From: Herminiimonas sp.
GTDB taxonomy: Bacteria > Pseudomonadota > Gammaproteobacteria > Burkholderiales > Burkholderiaceae
NCBI GenBank assembly: GCA_014377155.1
Contig: JACMQD010000290.1
Span: forward strand, 1-14,576
DNA length: 14,576 nucleotides
Reading direction: 5' to 3'
In this document: piece after piece, positions 7,833 through 14,398 of the stretch
Numbering within the stretch: position 1 is the first letter of the stretch
Layout of the letters: every line of letters starts with the position of its first letter
Made by a program: the position numbers and the translations under genes
Notes under the pieces: model-generated
The model's database searches: none
Told to the model about the DNA's origin: nothing
What the model saw: only the letters and a program-made list of their open reading frames with translations

Positions 7833-8582
7833 TTACGCGTGTCCTTCCGCCTCTGACTTGCGTACGGCGATCAGAAAGATCAGTACGCCAAAGCCCGCCT
7901 TGGCCACAATATCGGCAACGGTATAGCCGACTTGAACGGCAGTGGTGGCGCTACCGCCGGTGAGGCCGATCATCGGAAACACGAACACCACCGGATAGAA
8001 GCACCAGGAGATGATAGTGACCCAACGCGCGCCGCTGATCAGGCCGCGTGCCGCAGCCGGTTGCGAGCTGATCGATGCACTCAGGCCGACGAACAGGTCG
8101 TAGACGATGAGAATAAACGGCACCATGGCCAACGCCCACCAGATCCAGCGTGTACCTGGATCAGCCGACACCTCGCCGGGATAACCGAGCACAACCATCA
8201 GCGCGGCGAGGAAGCCGAGCTTGGTTGCCTTGGCCACGGTTTCGGCGCGCGGCAGGCGCATGACCAGGATCAGCTCGATCAAAAGCAGCGGCACGGTCAA
8301 CAACCAGTCGACGTAGCGGTATGCATCGTTGAATTTAACGCCGGTCGCCGCGACTTGACCACCGCTGACAGTGAACGCCGCTTCCCACGAATTGAAAATG
8401 CGCAAGTAGTGGTACGCCGCAATCAAGGTGACCAGACCGGTAATGGTCAGAGCCGTTCGGTAAGCCGAGGCAACCTGCGATCGCCCCAAAAAGAAAAATA
8501 TCGTTGCTGCACCCATGACGGCGATGGCAAACGAAAATGCGTTATAAACGAGTTCATACTGACTGACGGTAATAGCACCCAC
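7833..8582 (-). CDS. Proton-pumping type I rhodopsin, xanthorhodopsin-like
   Basis: A 249-residue seven-helix retinal protein. Helix C reads RYVDWLLTVPLLLIE: Asp92 (proton acceptor), Thr96 and Glu103 (donor) give the D-T-E pattern of outward proton pumps. Leu100 is at the proteorhodopsin residue-105 tuning site, which predicts green absorption. His58 in AAYHYLRI matches the His partner of the acceptor. Lys228 in VADIVAKAGFG is the retinal Schiff-base lysine. Matches to xanthorhodopsin from memory include FNDAYRYVDWLLTVPLL, KLGFLAALM and VLGYPGEVS. Trp149 occupies the place of Gly156 that opens the antenna-carotenoid site in xanthorhodopsin. Translation starts at GTG 8582, preceded by AAGGAG (8591-8596) at 8 nt. 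It leads the crtEIBY-blh run that makes its retinal. Confidence 0.96.
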   Translation of the reverse strand: MGAITVSQYELVYNAFSFAIAVMGAATIFFFLGRSQVASAYRTALTITGLVTLIAAYHYLRIFNSWEAAFTVSGGQVAATGVKFNDAYRYVDWLLTVPLLLIELILVMRLPRAETVAKATKLGFLAALMVVLGYPGEVSADPGTRWIWWALAMVPFILIVYDLFVGLSASISSQPAAARGLISGARWVTIISWCFYPVVFVFPMIGLTGGSATTAVQVGYTVADIVAKAGFGVLIFLIAVRKSEAEGHA

Positions 8583-8690
8583 TGGTCGCTCTCCTTAATT
8601 AGACGCGGTTATTTTTATGAATACCCCTTTGGCAAATACCGGAAATAGTCCGTGATCACCAGGGAGCAATAACAGCGCTACGTAGCGAGG
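8583..8690 (-). promoter_or_regulatory. Rhodopsin upstream region with ribosome-binding site and two palindromes
   Basis: This 108-bp gap precedes the rhodopsin. It contains AAGGAG at 8591-8596 and two perfect palindromes: CGCTACGTAGCG (8676-8687), three bases after the stop of the upstream gene, and GTGATCAC (8652-8659). The first has no spare loop bases, so it looks more like a dyad for a dimeric regulator than a terminator. A loose promoter (TTTCCG, 16 bp, TATTCA) can be read on the minus strand but is not convincing. Whether the rhodopsin has its own promoter or is read through from the sigma gene is open. Confidence 0.4.
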
Positions 8691-8951
8691 CTACTTGTTG
8701 CTTTTTCCGTCGGCAAGCCGCTTGCCTTCAGCCTCAGCGATAAATTGCATGATACCGGCGGTATAGCGTTTATCAGGACAAGGATTGCCCTGGATTGCAT
8801 CTATGACGAATTGAACCACCATCAATGACTCCATCAATCCAGGATTAGCTCCAAGTTCAAGCATTGCTGCATCAAATGTGCTGGAGTCAGTACTCTCTTC
8901 AAGTAGCGTCGCCACGATGGCAAAACTCTCAAGATTCGGTTCCTGCTTCAA
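8691..8951 (-). CDS. Small soluble protein, candidate RseA/MucA-like anti-sigma factor lacking a membrane segment
   Basis: An acidic, helical protein of 86 residues with no membrane segment or signal peptide. I do not recognise it outright. Its pattern (short acidic start, about 25 residues, then 'LELGANPGLMESL', 'VIDAIQGNPCPD', 'IMQFIAEAE') resembles the cytoplasmic domain of E. coli RseA, which has 'NELAHNPEMQKTW', 'LIRDSMRGDTPE' and 'VMAAIEEE' in the same order and spacing. It follows an RpoE-type sigma gene, the usual place for that partner, so binding and holding that sigma factor is a reasonable guess. The start is a TTG at 8951, 6 nt after the sigma stop, with GGGGT 9 nt upstream. It lies in the same frame as the sigma gene, separated by the TAA and two further codons. 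Unlike RseA it has no membrane helix or periplasmic domain. Confidence 0.6.
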   Translation of the reverse strand: MKQEPNLESFAIVATLLEESTDSSTFDAAMLELGANPGLMESLMVVQFVIDAIQGNPCPDKRYTAGIMQFIAEAEGKRLADGKSNK

Positions 8952-8957
8952 ATAAAA

Positions 8958-9662
8958 TTACCCCGAAGAAATAGCGCTGTCTAATAATGGACGTATATCG
9001 TGTGCGATAGTTGCACGTGCCCTGAAGATTAGTGAGCGAACAGTGTTTAAAGGAATATCGAGAGCGTCGGCAATCTGTGCGTAGCTGCATTGCTCCATTT
9101 CACGCATCGTGATGGAGTTGCGCATTTGCGGCGAGAGCCGGTCGATAGATTGCTCTATAGCAAACAGCAATTGCTGTCCACAGAGACTGTCTTCTGGACT
9201 TGGTGCGTAGTTTTCAGCCCTGGAGGTATCAATCGGATGACCGGTTTCAGCCAGCACATCCATCGATACGGCATTGTCTGCATGCATGTGGCCATCCCGA
9301 TGGTACGAGGTCGAGATATTGCGGGCAATCATATACAACCAAGTCGAAAAAGCGCTTTCAAAGCGAAAATTAACGAGCGCCCGATAGGTCCGCAAAAATA
9401 CTTCCTGGGTCAATTCCTCCGCCACACTACTATTGCGCACATTCATATTAATAAGTGATGCCACGCGGCGCTGGTATTTGGTAACCAGCACCTCAAATGC
9501 CCGAATATCACCTTCATTGAAGCGCTGGATCAACAGGTGATCCACCGACCGCTGTCCGCCAAGCTGACTTTGGCAGGGCGCATTGATCGCATCAGAAGCA
9601 TCACCATGGGCATTATTGGCTGCCTCGTTGGTTCCCATTATTTGATCTTTTTGCATCCCCAT
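8958..9662 (-). CDS. RpoE-type ECF RNA polymerase sigma factor
   Basis: About 234 residues (from this start) with both sigma domains. Region 2 has FNEGDIRAFEVLV, YQRRVASLI, ELTQEVFLRTYRAL and FSTWLYMIARN. Region 4 has RLSPQMRNSITMRE, YAQIADALDIPLNTVRSLIFRAR. The pattern follows E. coli RpoE closely, even in the linker (AENYAPSPEDSL against AENF...NPENLM). It should direct RNA polymerase to a small set of stress or light-response promoters. The start is uncertain: ATGs at 9662, 9656 and 9638 are all in frame, none with a good Shine-Dalgarno sequence, and the frame stays open to a TTG at 9773. It is followed directly by the candidate anti-sigma gene and then by the rhodopsin, all on the same strand, which suggests it may control the phototrophy genes; that is inference. 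Confidence 0.88.
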   Translation of the reverse strand: MGMQKDQIMGTNEAANNAHGDASDAINAPCQSQLGGQRSVDHLLIQRFNEGDIRAFEVLVTKYQRRVASLINMNVRNSSVAEELTQEVFLRTYRALVNFRFESAFSTWLYMIARNISTSYHRDGHMHADNAVSMDVLAETGHPIDTSRAENYAPSPEDSLCGQQLLFAIEQSIDRLSPQMRNSITMREMEQCSYAQIADALDIPLNTVRSLIFRARATIAHDIRPLLDSAISSG

Positions 9663-9668
9663 GGGTTG

Positions 9669-9674
9669 AGTATA
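9669..9674 (-). promoter_or_regulatory. Possible -10 element (TATACT) of the sigma gene
   Basis: TATACT on the minus strand ends 6 nt before the ATG at 9662. If real, transcription would start at or near that ATG, giving either a leaderless message or a leader of about 24 nt for the ATG at 9638. No good -35 hexamer is seen 17 bp upstream (GGCAAA). The same hexamer in a similar context (TCGTATACT against TCGCTATACT) lies before the fasciclin gene. Confidence 0.3.
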
Positions 9675-10263
9675 GCGAGCATCGGGATTGTTTGCCGGCG
9701 ACGTGCACGCCTCACGAAGTTGGCAGTCGGTAGCATCGCTGACACGTAGCGACCGGTTTCGCGGGGTAAGCAAGCCACGCGACCACGGTGCTGTCTTGCC
9801 GAAAGGCTGATCATAAAATGCGTTGATTTAATTGGGCCATGGAAATAGGGCGCCTCTTTTAAATTTCACTTTGGCTTCGTTGTCACTTGTATCTTCTAAC
9901 TAGGAAAACTTGCCGAGTTACGCGCATGACATGCAAAACCTGCCCAAATCCTGCGTCGACCCTGCTAGATCGGCCATGACACGCCAAAAGCAAAAAAGAG
10001 CTGCGCGCCCGCGGCGTTTGCCTCGACTCGAAGAACAGTATGTAATTGCTAATTCTATTTATGTACTTATTGGAAACGCTAGACATTAAAGTTTCTTGCA
10101 AAACTCTTCGAACTGCAAACCGCGAGCACTACCGAGTGCAATGTGCGGAATGTTTGTCACTAATCATGGTCGCGACACATTTTTCGTATACTATTAAGAC
10201 TGCTCGGCGTATTTTGCGTCGCGTTTTATTCCAATCAGTTCAAATACATACCCAGGAGTATTT
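9675..10263. other. Intergenic region between the sigma gene and the fasciclin gene
   Basis: About 590 bp separates two divergent genes, or 490 bp if the sigma frame is extended to 9773. It is more AT-rich than the flanking genes and has no convincing gene: the best frame, 72 codons on the minus strand at 9883-10101, has no family resemblance and no ribosome-binding site. It must hold both divergent promoters. I see no tRNA, no strong hairpin and no repeat array. A small RNA or an upstream activator site could be here but nothing in the sequence shows one. Confidence 0.5.
10187..10192 (+). promoter_or_regulatory. Possible -10 element (TATACT) of the fasciclin gene
   Basis: TATACT sits 71 bp before the fasciclin ATG in an AT-rich stretch. 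No consensus -35 lies at the right spacing; a GGAATG at 10147-10152 followed 16-17 bp later by GTC is the best match to an ECF-type promoter, but it is weak. The ribosome-binding site AGGAG is at 10254-10258, 5 nt before the ATG. Confidence 0.35.
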
Positions 10264-10680
10264 ATGCACGATATTATCGACACCGCAGTTGCAGCAGGAT
10301 CCTTCGCTACACTGGCTGCCGCAGTCACAGCCGCTGGCTTGGTACCAACTTTAAAAGGCGCTGGTCCGTTCACGGTATTTGCACCGACTGACGAGGCGTT
10401 TGCCAAACTGCCTGCGGGCACAGTTGAAGCCCTGTTGGCAGACATTCCAAAGCTGACCGCCATCTTGACGTACCACGTGGTAGCTGGAAAAGTGATGGCT
10501 GCTGATGTCATGAAAATGGACGGCAAGGAAGCTGCGACCGTAAATGGCGCGCACATCAAAATCAGCACAACCAACGGCGTCAAGCTCAATGCCGCATCTA
10601 CTGTTGTCAAGACAGACATTGAGTGCACGAACGGCGTAATTCACGTCATCGACACCGTGATCATGCCGCCGTCAGCCTGA
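10264..10680 (+). CDS. Single-domain fasciclin (FAS1) protein, apparently cytoplasmic
   Basis: A 138-residue protein made of one FAS1 domain. The H1 box [15 protein letters not shown] (about residues 36-50), the Tyr-His pair in [10 protein letters not shown] (70-71) and the H2 box [13 protein letters not shown] (about 124-136) are all visible. FAS1 domains are adhesion or ligand-binding folds; the role of the short bacterial forms is not settled. No signal peptide precedes the domain from the ATG at 10264, which has AGGAG 5 nt upstream, so it would stay in the cytoplasm unless exported by another route. It is transcribed away from the RpoE-type sigma gene and ends at a strong terminator, so it is a single-gene unit. 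Control by the neighbouring sigma factor is possible but not shown. Confidence 0.92.
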   Translation: MHDIIDTAVAAGSFATLAAAVTAAGLVPTLKGAGPFTVFAPTDEAFAKLPAGTVEALLADIPKLTAILTYHVVAGKVMAADVMKMDGKEAATVNGAHIKISTTNGVKLNAASTVVKTDIECTNGVIHVIDTVIMPPSA

Positions 10681-10715
10681 TACTTTAACTACTCTATCTA
10701 AATGCGGTTTTAAAA

Positions 10716-10746
10716 AGCCTGACGGCAGAGCCGTCAGGCTTTTTTT
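10716..10746 (+). terminator. Strong Rho-independent terminator of the fasciclin gene
   Basis: AGCCTGACGGC (10716-10726) pairs perfectly with GCCGTCAGGCT (10730-10740) across a 3-nt AGA loop, giving an 11-bp GC-rich stem. Seven T residues follow (10740-10746) and a run of five A precedes it. It ends 36-66 bp after the fasciclin stop. Confidence 0.95.
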
Positions 10747-10913
10747 ATGGCAGCTACCCAGTTGGACACTAGTTGCCTGCCAGATCTACAAATTACCGCG
10801 TTAACTTGTTCTAAATTAAGATGCAAACCTGTTTTTCAATTCCTGTAGCAATGAGCCCACCTGTCGTGTCGGATGACCTTGTCCTGGCCCACCTGTTGTC
10901 CTGCGTTCGGTGG

Positions 10914-11372
10914 TTATGTGAGCAGACGCATCAACTGCTCTGCCGTTAACGGAAGCACACCGAACATCAAATGCGACACGACTTTGGCGGGGCCACGCGC
11001 GCGAACATTGCCGCCAACAAACGCGTCCTTCAACCGCGCGTTGGTGCGTTCGGCCTGGCTGCGCTACTTGTATCGGACGGTGTCGGCAGGTTCGAACGGC
11101 TCTTAATTGCACAAGCGCTTGAGTACCCGATCCATCGCCAGCCGCTCGATCAACGCCCTGGTCGTGCACAGGCCCAGCATGGCCTTTGCCACGAAGGTGT
11201 TGGACAGCGCGCTACGGTCATGCGGCTTTCGACCGATTCCTTGCCACGTCTGCACCGACCATTCCTCGATGCGCACCCAATCCAGGATGTCCGCTAACTT
11301 TTCCAACATGGGCGTCAATGCGCCGCGTTCCTGCTCTAATTACGGCCTCAAATCATCTTGCAGAACGTGCAT
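10914..11372 (-). pseudogene. Decayed, internally deleted DDE transposase (InsH/DUF772-type, IS5/IS1182-like)
   Basis: A single minus-strand frame of 153 codons reads as a transposase with its middle missing. From the ATG at 11372 it gives MHVLQDDLRP, a TAA (11342-11340), then LEQERGALTPMLEKLAD and a clear InsH-type N-terminal domain (WSVQTWQGIGRKPHDRSAL, FVAKAMLGLCTTRALIERLA, VLKRLC). A second TAA follows at 11105-11103, then EPFEPADTVRYK, a TAG (11066-11064) and the C-terminal end: QAERTNARLKDAF, with the catalytic Glu, and VSHLMFGVLPLTAEQLMRLLT, ending at TAA 10916-10914. The segment with the two catalytic Asp residues is absent, most likely by an in-frame deletion near 11095-11110. It cannot make an active enzyme. 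I found no terminal inverted repeats. The IS family label is tentative. Confidence 0.8.
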
Positions 11373-11522
11373 ACGTTGCGTTATCAAGGAGCGCGCTGTG
11401 TAATATTCAAGAGCGGGAATGGCGATGTTTTTCTGATAACTTCATCTTGCCAGAAATGGTCATCCTTCGCCCCTCCTTTTTCTTCATCTCCGCTCTATAT
11501 CGCACGCGCCTGTTTTCGCGTG

Positions 11523-11527
11523 ACAAG
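11523..11527. repeat. Target-site duplication ACAAG, left copy of IS21 insertion
   Basis: ACAAG directly precedes the TGT that opens the left end of the IS21-family element. The same five bases directly follow its right end at 14405-14409. A 5-bp duplication fits the 4-8 bp known for this family and fixes the element borders. Confidence 0.85.
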
Positions 11528-11533
11528 TGTGAA

Positions 11534-11627
11534 TTACCGGCGTATTGGAGCCATTTCATTACCGGCGTAATGGAGCCACCAGATCACCGGCGTAAAGGCG
11601 CCACCAAATCGTCGGCGTAATGGCGCC
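11534..11627 (+). repeat. Four-fold terminal repeat at the left end of the IS21 element
   Basis: Four copies of a 19-bp unit of the form TYACCGGCGTAATGGMGCC start at 11534, 11559, 11584 and 11609, exactly 25 bp apart. The last copy is the most divergent (TCGTCGG). IS21-family ends carry multiple repeats of this kind, known as binding sites for the transposase. The 25-bp period, about two and a half helical turns, places neighbouring copies on roughly opposite faces of the DNA. Confidence 0.9.
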
Positions 11628-11675
11628 ACGCTGGCTAGCCCGCCAAGGGGCTCGAACTTTCATTGATCGGCTAGA

Positions 11676-11696
11676 CTCCCGGCATTTTGCCGGGAG
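11676..11696 (+). promoter_or_regulatory. Perfect hairpin upstream of istA
   Basis: CTCCCGGCA (11676-11684) and TGCCGGGAG (11688-11696) form a 9-bp GC-rich stem around a TTT loop. It ends 26 nt before the istA ATG and just before its GGAGG ribosome-binding site. No T-run follows. It could stop or weaken transcription or translation entering the element from outside, as several insertion sequences do. Confidence 0.7.
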
Positions 11697-11722
11697 AGGC
11701 CGTGTCTAAACGGAGGTTCGAG

Positions 11723-13240
11723 ATGTATCAATACCGACAGACCCGGGCGCGCATGCGCCAAGGCGATTCCGACCGGGAAATTGCCCGATCCAAGGGGATG
11801 GGGCGCAAGAAGATTGCGGATGTGCGCGAAATCGCGCTGGCCCATGGCTGGCTGACAGCCGATGTGCCGCTGCCCGACGATAGCGTGATGGCCGCTGTGC
11901 TAATGCGCAAACAGATTCTCCCCATGACCTGCGTATCAACGCTGGAACCATGGCGCGAACAAATCACCAAATGGCATGCTGCCGGCATCCAGGGTACGAC
12001 CATCCTCGCCACGCTGGGACGCAATCATGGCTACACCGGTAGCTATTCGTCGATGTGCCGATTTCTGAATCAGATCGTCGTCGATGTGCCCGAGGTTCCC
12101 TTGCGTCTGATGTTCAAGCCGGCAGAAGCCGCGCAAATTGATTTCGGCGCCGGGCCACCGATCACCGATGTTCACACCGGCGAAATCTTCAAGACCTGGT
12201 TCTTCGTGTTCACCCTGTGCTGGTCGCGGCATCAGTATGCGGAGTTCGTGCGCGATCAGTCGGTCGCCACCTGGCTTGGCTGCCATCGCCGCGCCTTTGA
12301 ATGGTTCGGCGGAGTCCCTGGACGGGTGATCATCGATAACGCCAAATGCGCCATCACCAAGGCCTGTACCTACGATCCGGAAGTGCAGCGCTCCTATGGC
12401 GAATGCGCTGAAGGGTATGGTTTTAAAATCGATCCATGTCCGCCGCGGGACCCGCAAAAAAAAGGCATCGTTGAGTCCGGCGTCAAATATATCAAAGGTA
12501 GCTTCCTGCCACTTCGTGAGTTCCGCGATCTGGCCGATGCCAATCGACAGCTACACGAATGGGTCATGACACAGGCCGGAAACCGCGTCCACGGAACCAC
12601 CCGCGAAGCGCCCTTGAAGCGATTCGCCGATGTGGAAAAAAGTCAGCTCGCGGCCTTGCCGGATGTGCCGCCGCAGCTGGCGAACTGGACCAAGGTCAAG
12701 GTCCACCGCGATGCCCATGTCCAGTATCTGAACAATTATTACTCTGTGCCGTTTCTGCTGGTCGGCCATGCCTTGTGGCTCAAGGCCACGGCCACCATGG
12801 TCATGCTCTATCGCGATCACGAAGCCGTCGCCACCCATGTGCGTCTGACTCGGACCGGGCAGCGCAGTACCGTCAATGACCATATGCCACCGGCAGCGCA
12901 GGCCTGGCAGCTGCAGAGCACGCAATGGTGCATCAGTGAAGCAGAACGCATCGGACCGGCCTGCTACGCCTTGGTGCACGCGCTCTTCGGCGACAAGGTG
13001 CTGATCCACATGCGCGCCGTGCAGGGCGTACTGCGACTCAAGGAGAAGTATGGCGCGACTCGACTGGAAGCCGCCTGCTCACGGGCGAACCATTACGGCA
13101 CGCCCGGCTTCAATGTCGTTAAGCGCATTCTGGAGAAGGGCCTTGATCAGGAGTCGCTCATCAAAGCCTTCGATGCGCTGGCCAGCACCTACACCGAAGG
13201 CGGTCGCTTCTACCGCAACACCAACACCATTCTTCAATGA
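11723..13240 (+). CDS. istA: IS21-family transposase IstA
   Basis: A 505-residue DDE transposase. An N-terminal helix-turn-helix region (about residues 8-40, DREIARSKGMGRKKIADV) is followed by the catalytic core: Asp140 in AAQIDFGAG, Asp205 in GRVIIDNAKCAI and Glu251 in KKGIVESGVKYIKGSF. The C-terminal part contains the beta-barrel-like segment VQYLNNYYSVP typical of the family. ATG at 11723 is chosen because GGAGG lies 6 nt before it; an in-frame TTG at 11687 falls inside the upstream hairpin. The stop overlaps the istB start as ATGA. It cuts and joins the ends together with IstB. Intact, with no frameshift. Confidence 0.96.
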   Translation: MYQYRQTRARMRQGDSDREIARSKGMGRKKIADVREIALAHGWLTADVPLPDDSVMAAVLMRKQILPMTCVSTLEPWREQITKWHAAGIQGTTILATLGRNHGYTGSYSSMCRFLNQIVVDVPEVPLRLMFKPAEAAQIDFGAGPPITDVHTGEIFKTWFFVFTLCWSRHQYAEFVRDQSVATWLGCHRRAFEWFGGVPGRVIIDNAKCAITKACTYDPEVQRSYGECAEGYGFKIDPCPPRDPQKKGIVESGVKYIKGSFLPLREFRDLADANRQLHEWVMTQAGNRVHGTTREAPLKRFADVEKSQLAALPDVPPQLANWTKVKVHRDAHVQYLNNYYSVPFLLVGHALWLKATATMVMLYRDHEAVATHVRLTRTGQRSTVNDHMPPAAQAWQLQSTQWCISEAERIGPACYALVHALFGDKVLIHMRAVQGVLRLKEKYGATRLEAACSRANHYGTPGFNVVKRILEKGLDQESLIKAFDALASTYTEGGRFYRNTNTILQ

Positions 13241-14037
13241 GAACCCACATGAATCCGATCCCAGAACTGACCTCCCTGCTCAAACAATTGCGCCTCTCCG
13301 GCATCCTCGATTCCCTCGAAGCGCGTAACCGCGAAGCGATTGATCGCAAGCTGGCTTTTACCGACTTCCTCAGTCTGTTGATTCATGATGAAGTCGCCCG
13401 GCGCGAACATAAAAAGCTCGACCTGCGCATGCGACGCGCCAATTTCCGGAATCAAAAAACCATGGAAGGATTTGACTTCGACCGGCTCCCCAATGTGAAT
13501 CGCGCTGCCGTGCACGACCTGGCGACCTGCCGATTCATCGACGAGAAAGTGGCGGTGCTCATTGCCGGCCCCTGCGGCACAGGCAAGAGCCATCTGGCAC
13601 AGGCACTAGGCCATGCCGCCGCGCGCCAGGGGCACGACGTTCTGTTCATCACACAGACCCAATTGATGAGCAATCTGCGCACAGCACAGGCCATGGGAAA
13701 TTACGATCGGCGTTTCAAATATCTCGCCAAACTCCCATTACTCATCATCGATGATTTCGGGCTCAAGCCACTGCGCCCACCCGAAGACGAGGACTTCCAT
13801 GACCTGATCGCCGAACGGTACGAGCGCGCCGCGACCATCTTGACCAGTAACCTCGATTTCTCCGAGTGGGGAGACGCCTTTCCCGCCAATAAAATGCTGA
13901 GCGCGGCGACGCTGGACCGCCTGCGCCATGGCGCTTATCGGATCGAACTCGATGGCGAAAGCTACCGGGCGCTCACGCCAGCATCAGAAAAATTTGCGCC
14001 ACCCATAGCGAAAGGAGGAAAGGCCAAGTCCGCATAA
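13237..14037 (+). CDS. istB: IS21-family helper ATPase IstB
   Basis: A 266-residue AAA+ ATPase, the partner of IstA in target choice and transposition. Walker A is GPCGTGKS (residues 111-118), Walker B is LLIIDDFG (168-175), and TILTSNLDFSEW holds the sensor-1 Asn. The N-terminal helical region (LLKQLRLSGILDSLE) is family-typical, as is the 'LSAATLDRLRHGAYRIELDGESYR' type of ending with its sensor-2 Arg. ATG at 13237 overlaps the istA TGA, which fits the coupled translation known for IS21; a second ATG at 13249 is possible. It appears intact. Confidence 0.96.
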   Translation: MRTHMNPIPELTSLLKQLRLSGILDSLEARNREAIDRKLAFTDFLSLLIHDEVARREHKKLDLRMRRANFRNQKTMEGFDFDRLPNVNRAAVHDLATCRFIDEKVAVLIAGPCGTGKSHLAQALGHAAARQGHDVLFITQTQLMSNLRTAQAMGNYDRRFKYLAKLPLLIIDDFGLKPLRPPEDEDFHDLIAERYERAATILTSNLDFSEWGDAFPANKMLSAATLDRLRHGAYRIELDGESYRALTPASEKFAPPIAKGGKAKSA

Positions 14038-14355
14038 CGCGACCGTCAGTCATGCGCGCCATGCTCTCGGCGGGCTACGGAGTTACCGGACAAAACACCG
14101 TCCGGCAAGGGCTACCGCTCCGGCTCCTACCGCCGAACTTCGCCAACAAACCGGCGAAGCCCGCTTCATGGCGCTTGGTACCTTCACCGCTGTGCTGCCG
14201 CTTCGGTTTGGCAGTAGCGCGGCGATCCTGCCAGCAGATCATCAAACAGCACCGTCGAAACGTCACCGTTTCCAGTGAAAATCCCGGTTGCAAAATCAAC
14301 CAAAATACCCCATTCTTCCACCCCAGTTCGAGCCCCAAAAACGGCAGGTCAAAGT
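14038..14355 (+). other. Non-coding right arm of the IS21 element
   Basis: About 320 bp lies between istB and the right terminal repeats without a supported gene. One inverted repeat is visible, CTTCGCC (14138-14144) with GGCGAAG (14153-14159) around an 8-nt loop, but no T-run follows. A 116-codon open frame here continues into the terminal repeats and resembles nothing known. Confidence 0.5.
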
Positions 14356-14398
14356 GGCGCCATTACGGCGGTGACGGGTGGCGCCATAATGCCGGTGA
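14356..14398 (-). repeat. Two-fold terminal repeat at the right end of the IS21 element
   Basis: Two copies of the left-end unit lie here in inverted orientation, at 14356-14374 and 14380-14398, 24 bp apart. Read on the minus strand they are TCACCGCCGTAATGGCGCC and TCACCGGCATTATGGCGCC. The outer copy lies 6 bp from the element end, as on the left. Confidence 0.88.

Noticed and set aside
8639..9850. Shared 8-mer GGAAATAG upstream of the rhodopsin (8641) and the sigma gene (9841), considered as a common operator
   Set aside because: About one 8-bp match is expected by chance between two regions of this size, and the flanking bases and spacing to the genes differ.
9883..10101. 72-codon open frame on the minus strand in the sigma/fasciclin gap
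   Set aside because: No ribosome-binding site, no family resemblance, basic low-complexity composition, and it overlaps the place where the divergent promoters should be.
11534..11627. Four regularly spaced repeats considered as a CRISPR-like array
   Set aside because: Spacers are only 6 bp, the same unit is found inverted at the other end of the element, and no cas genes are near; these are IS21 terminal repeats.
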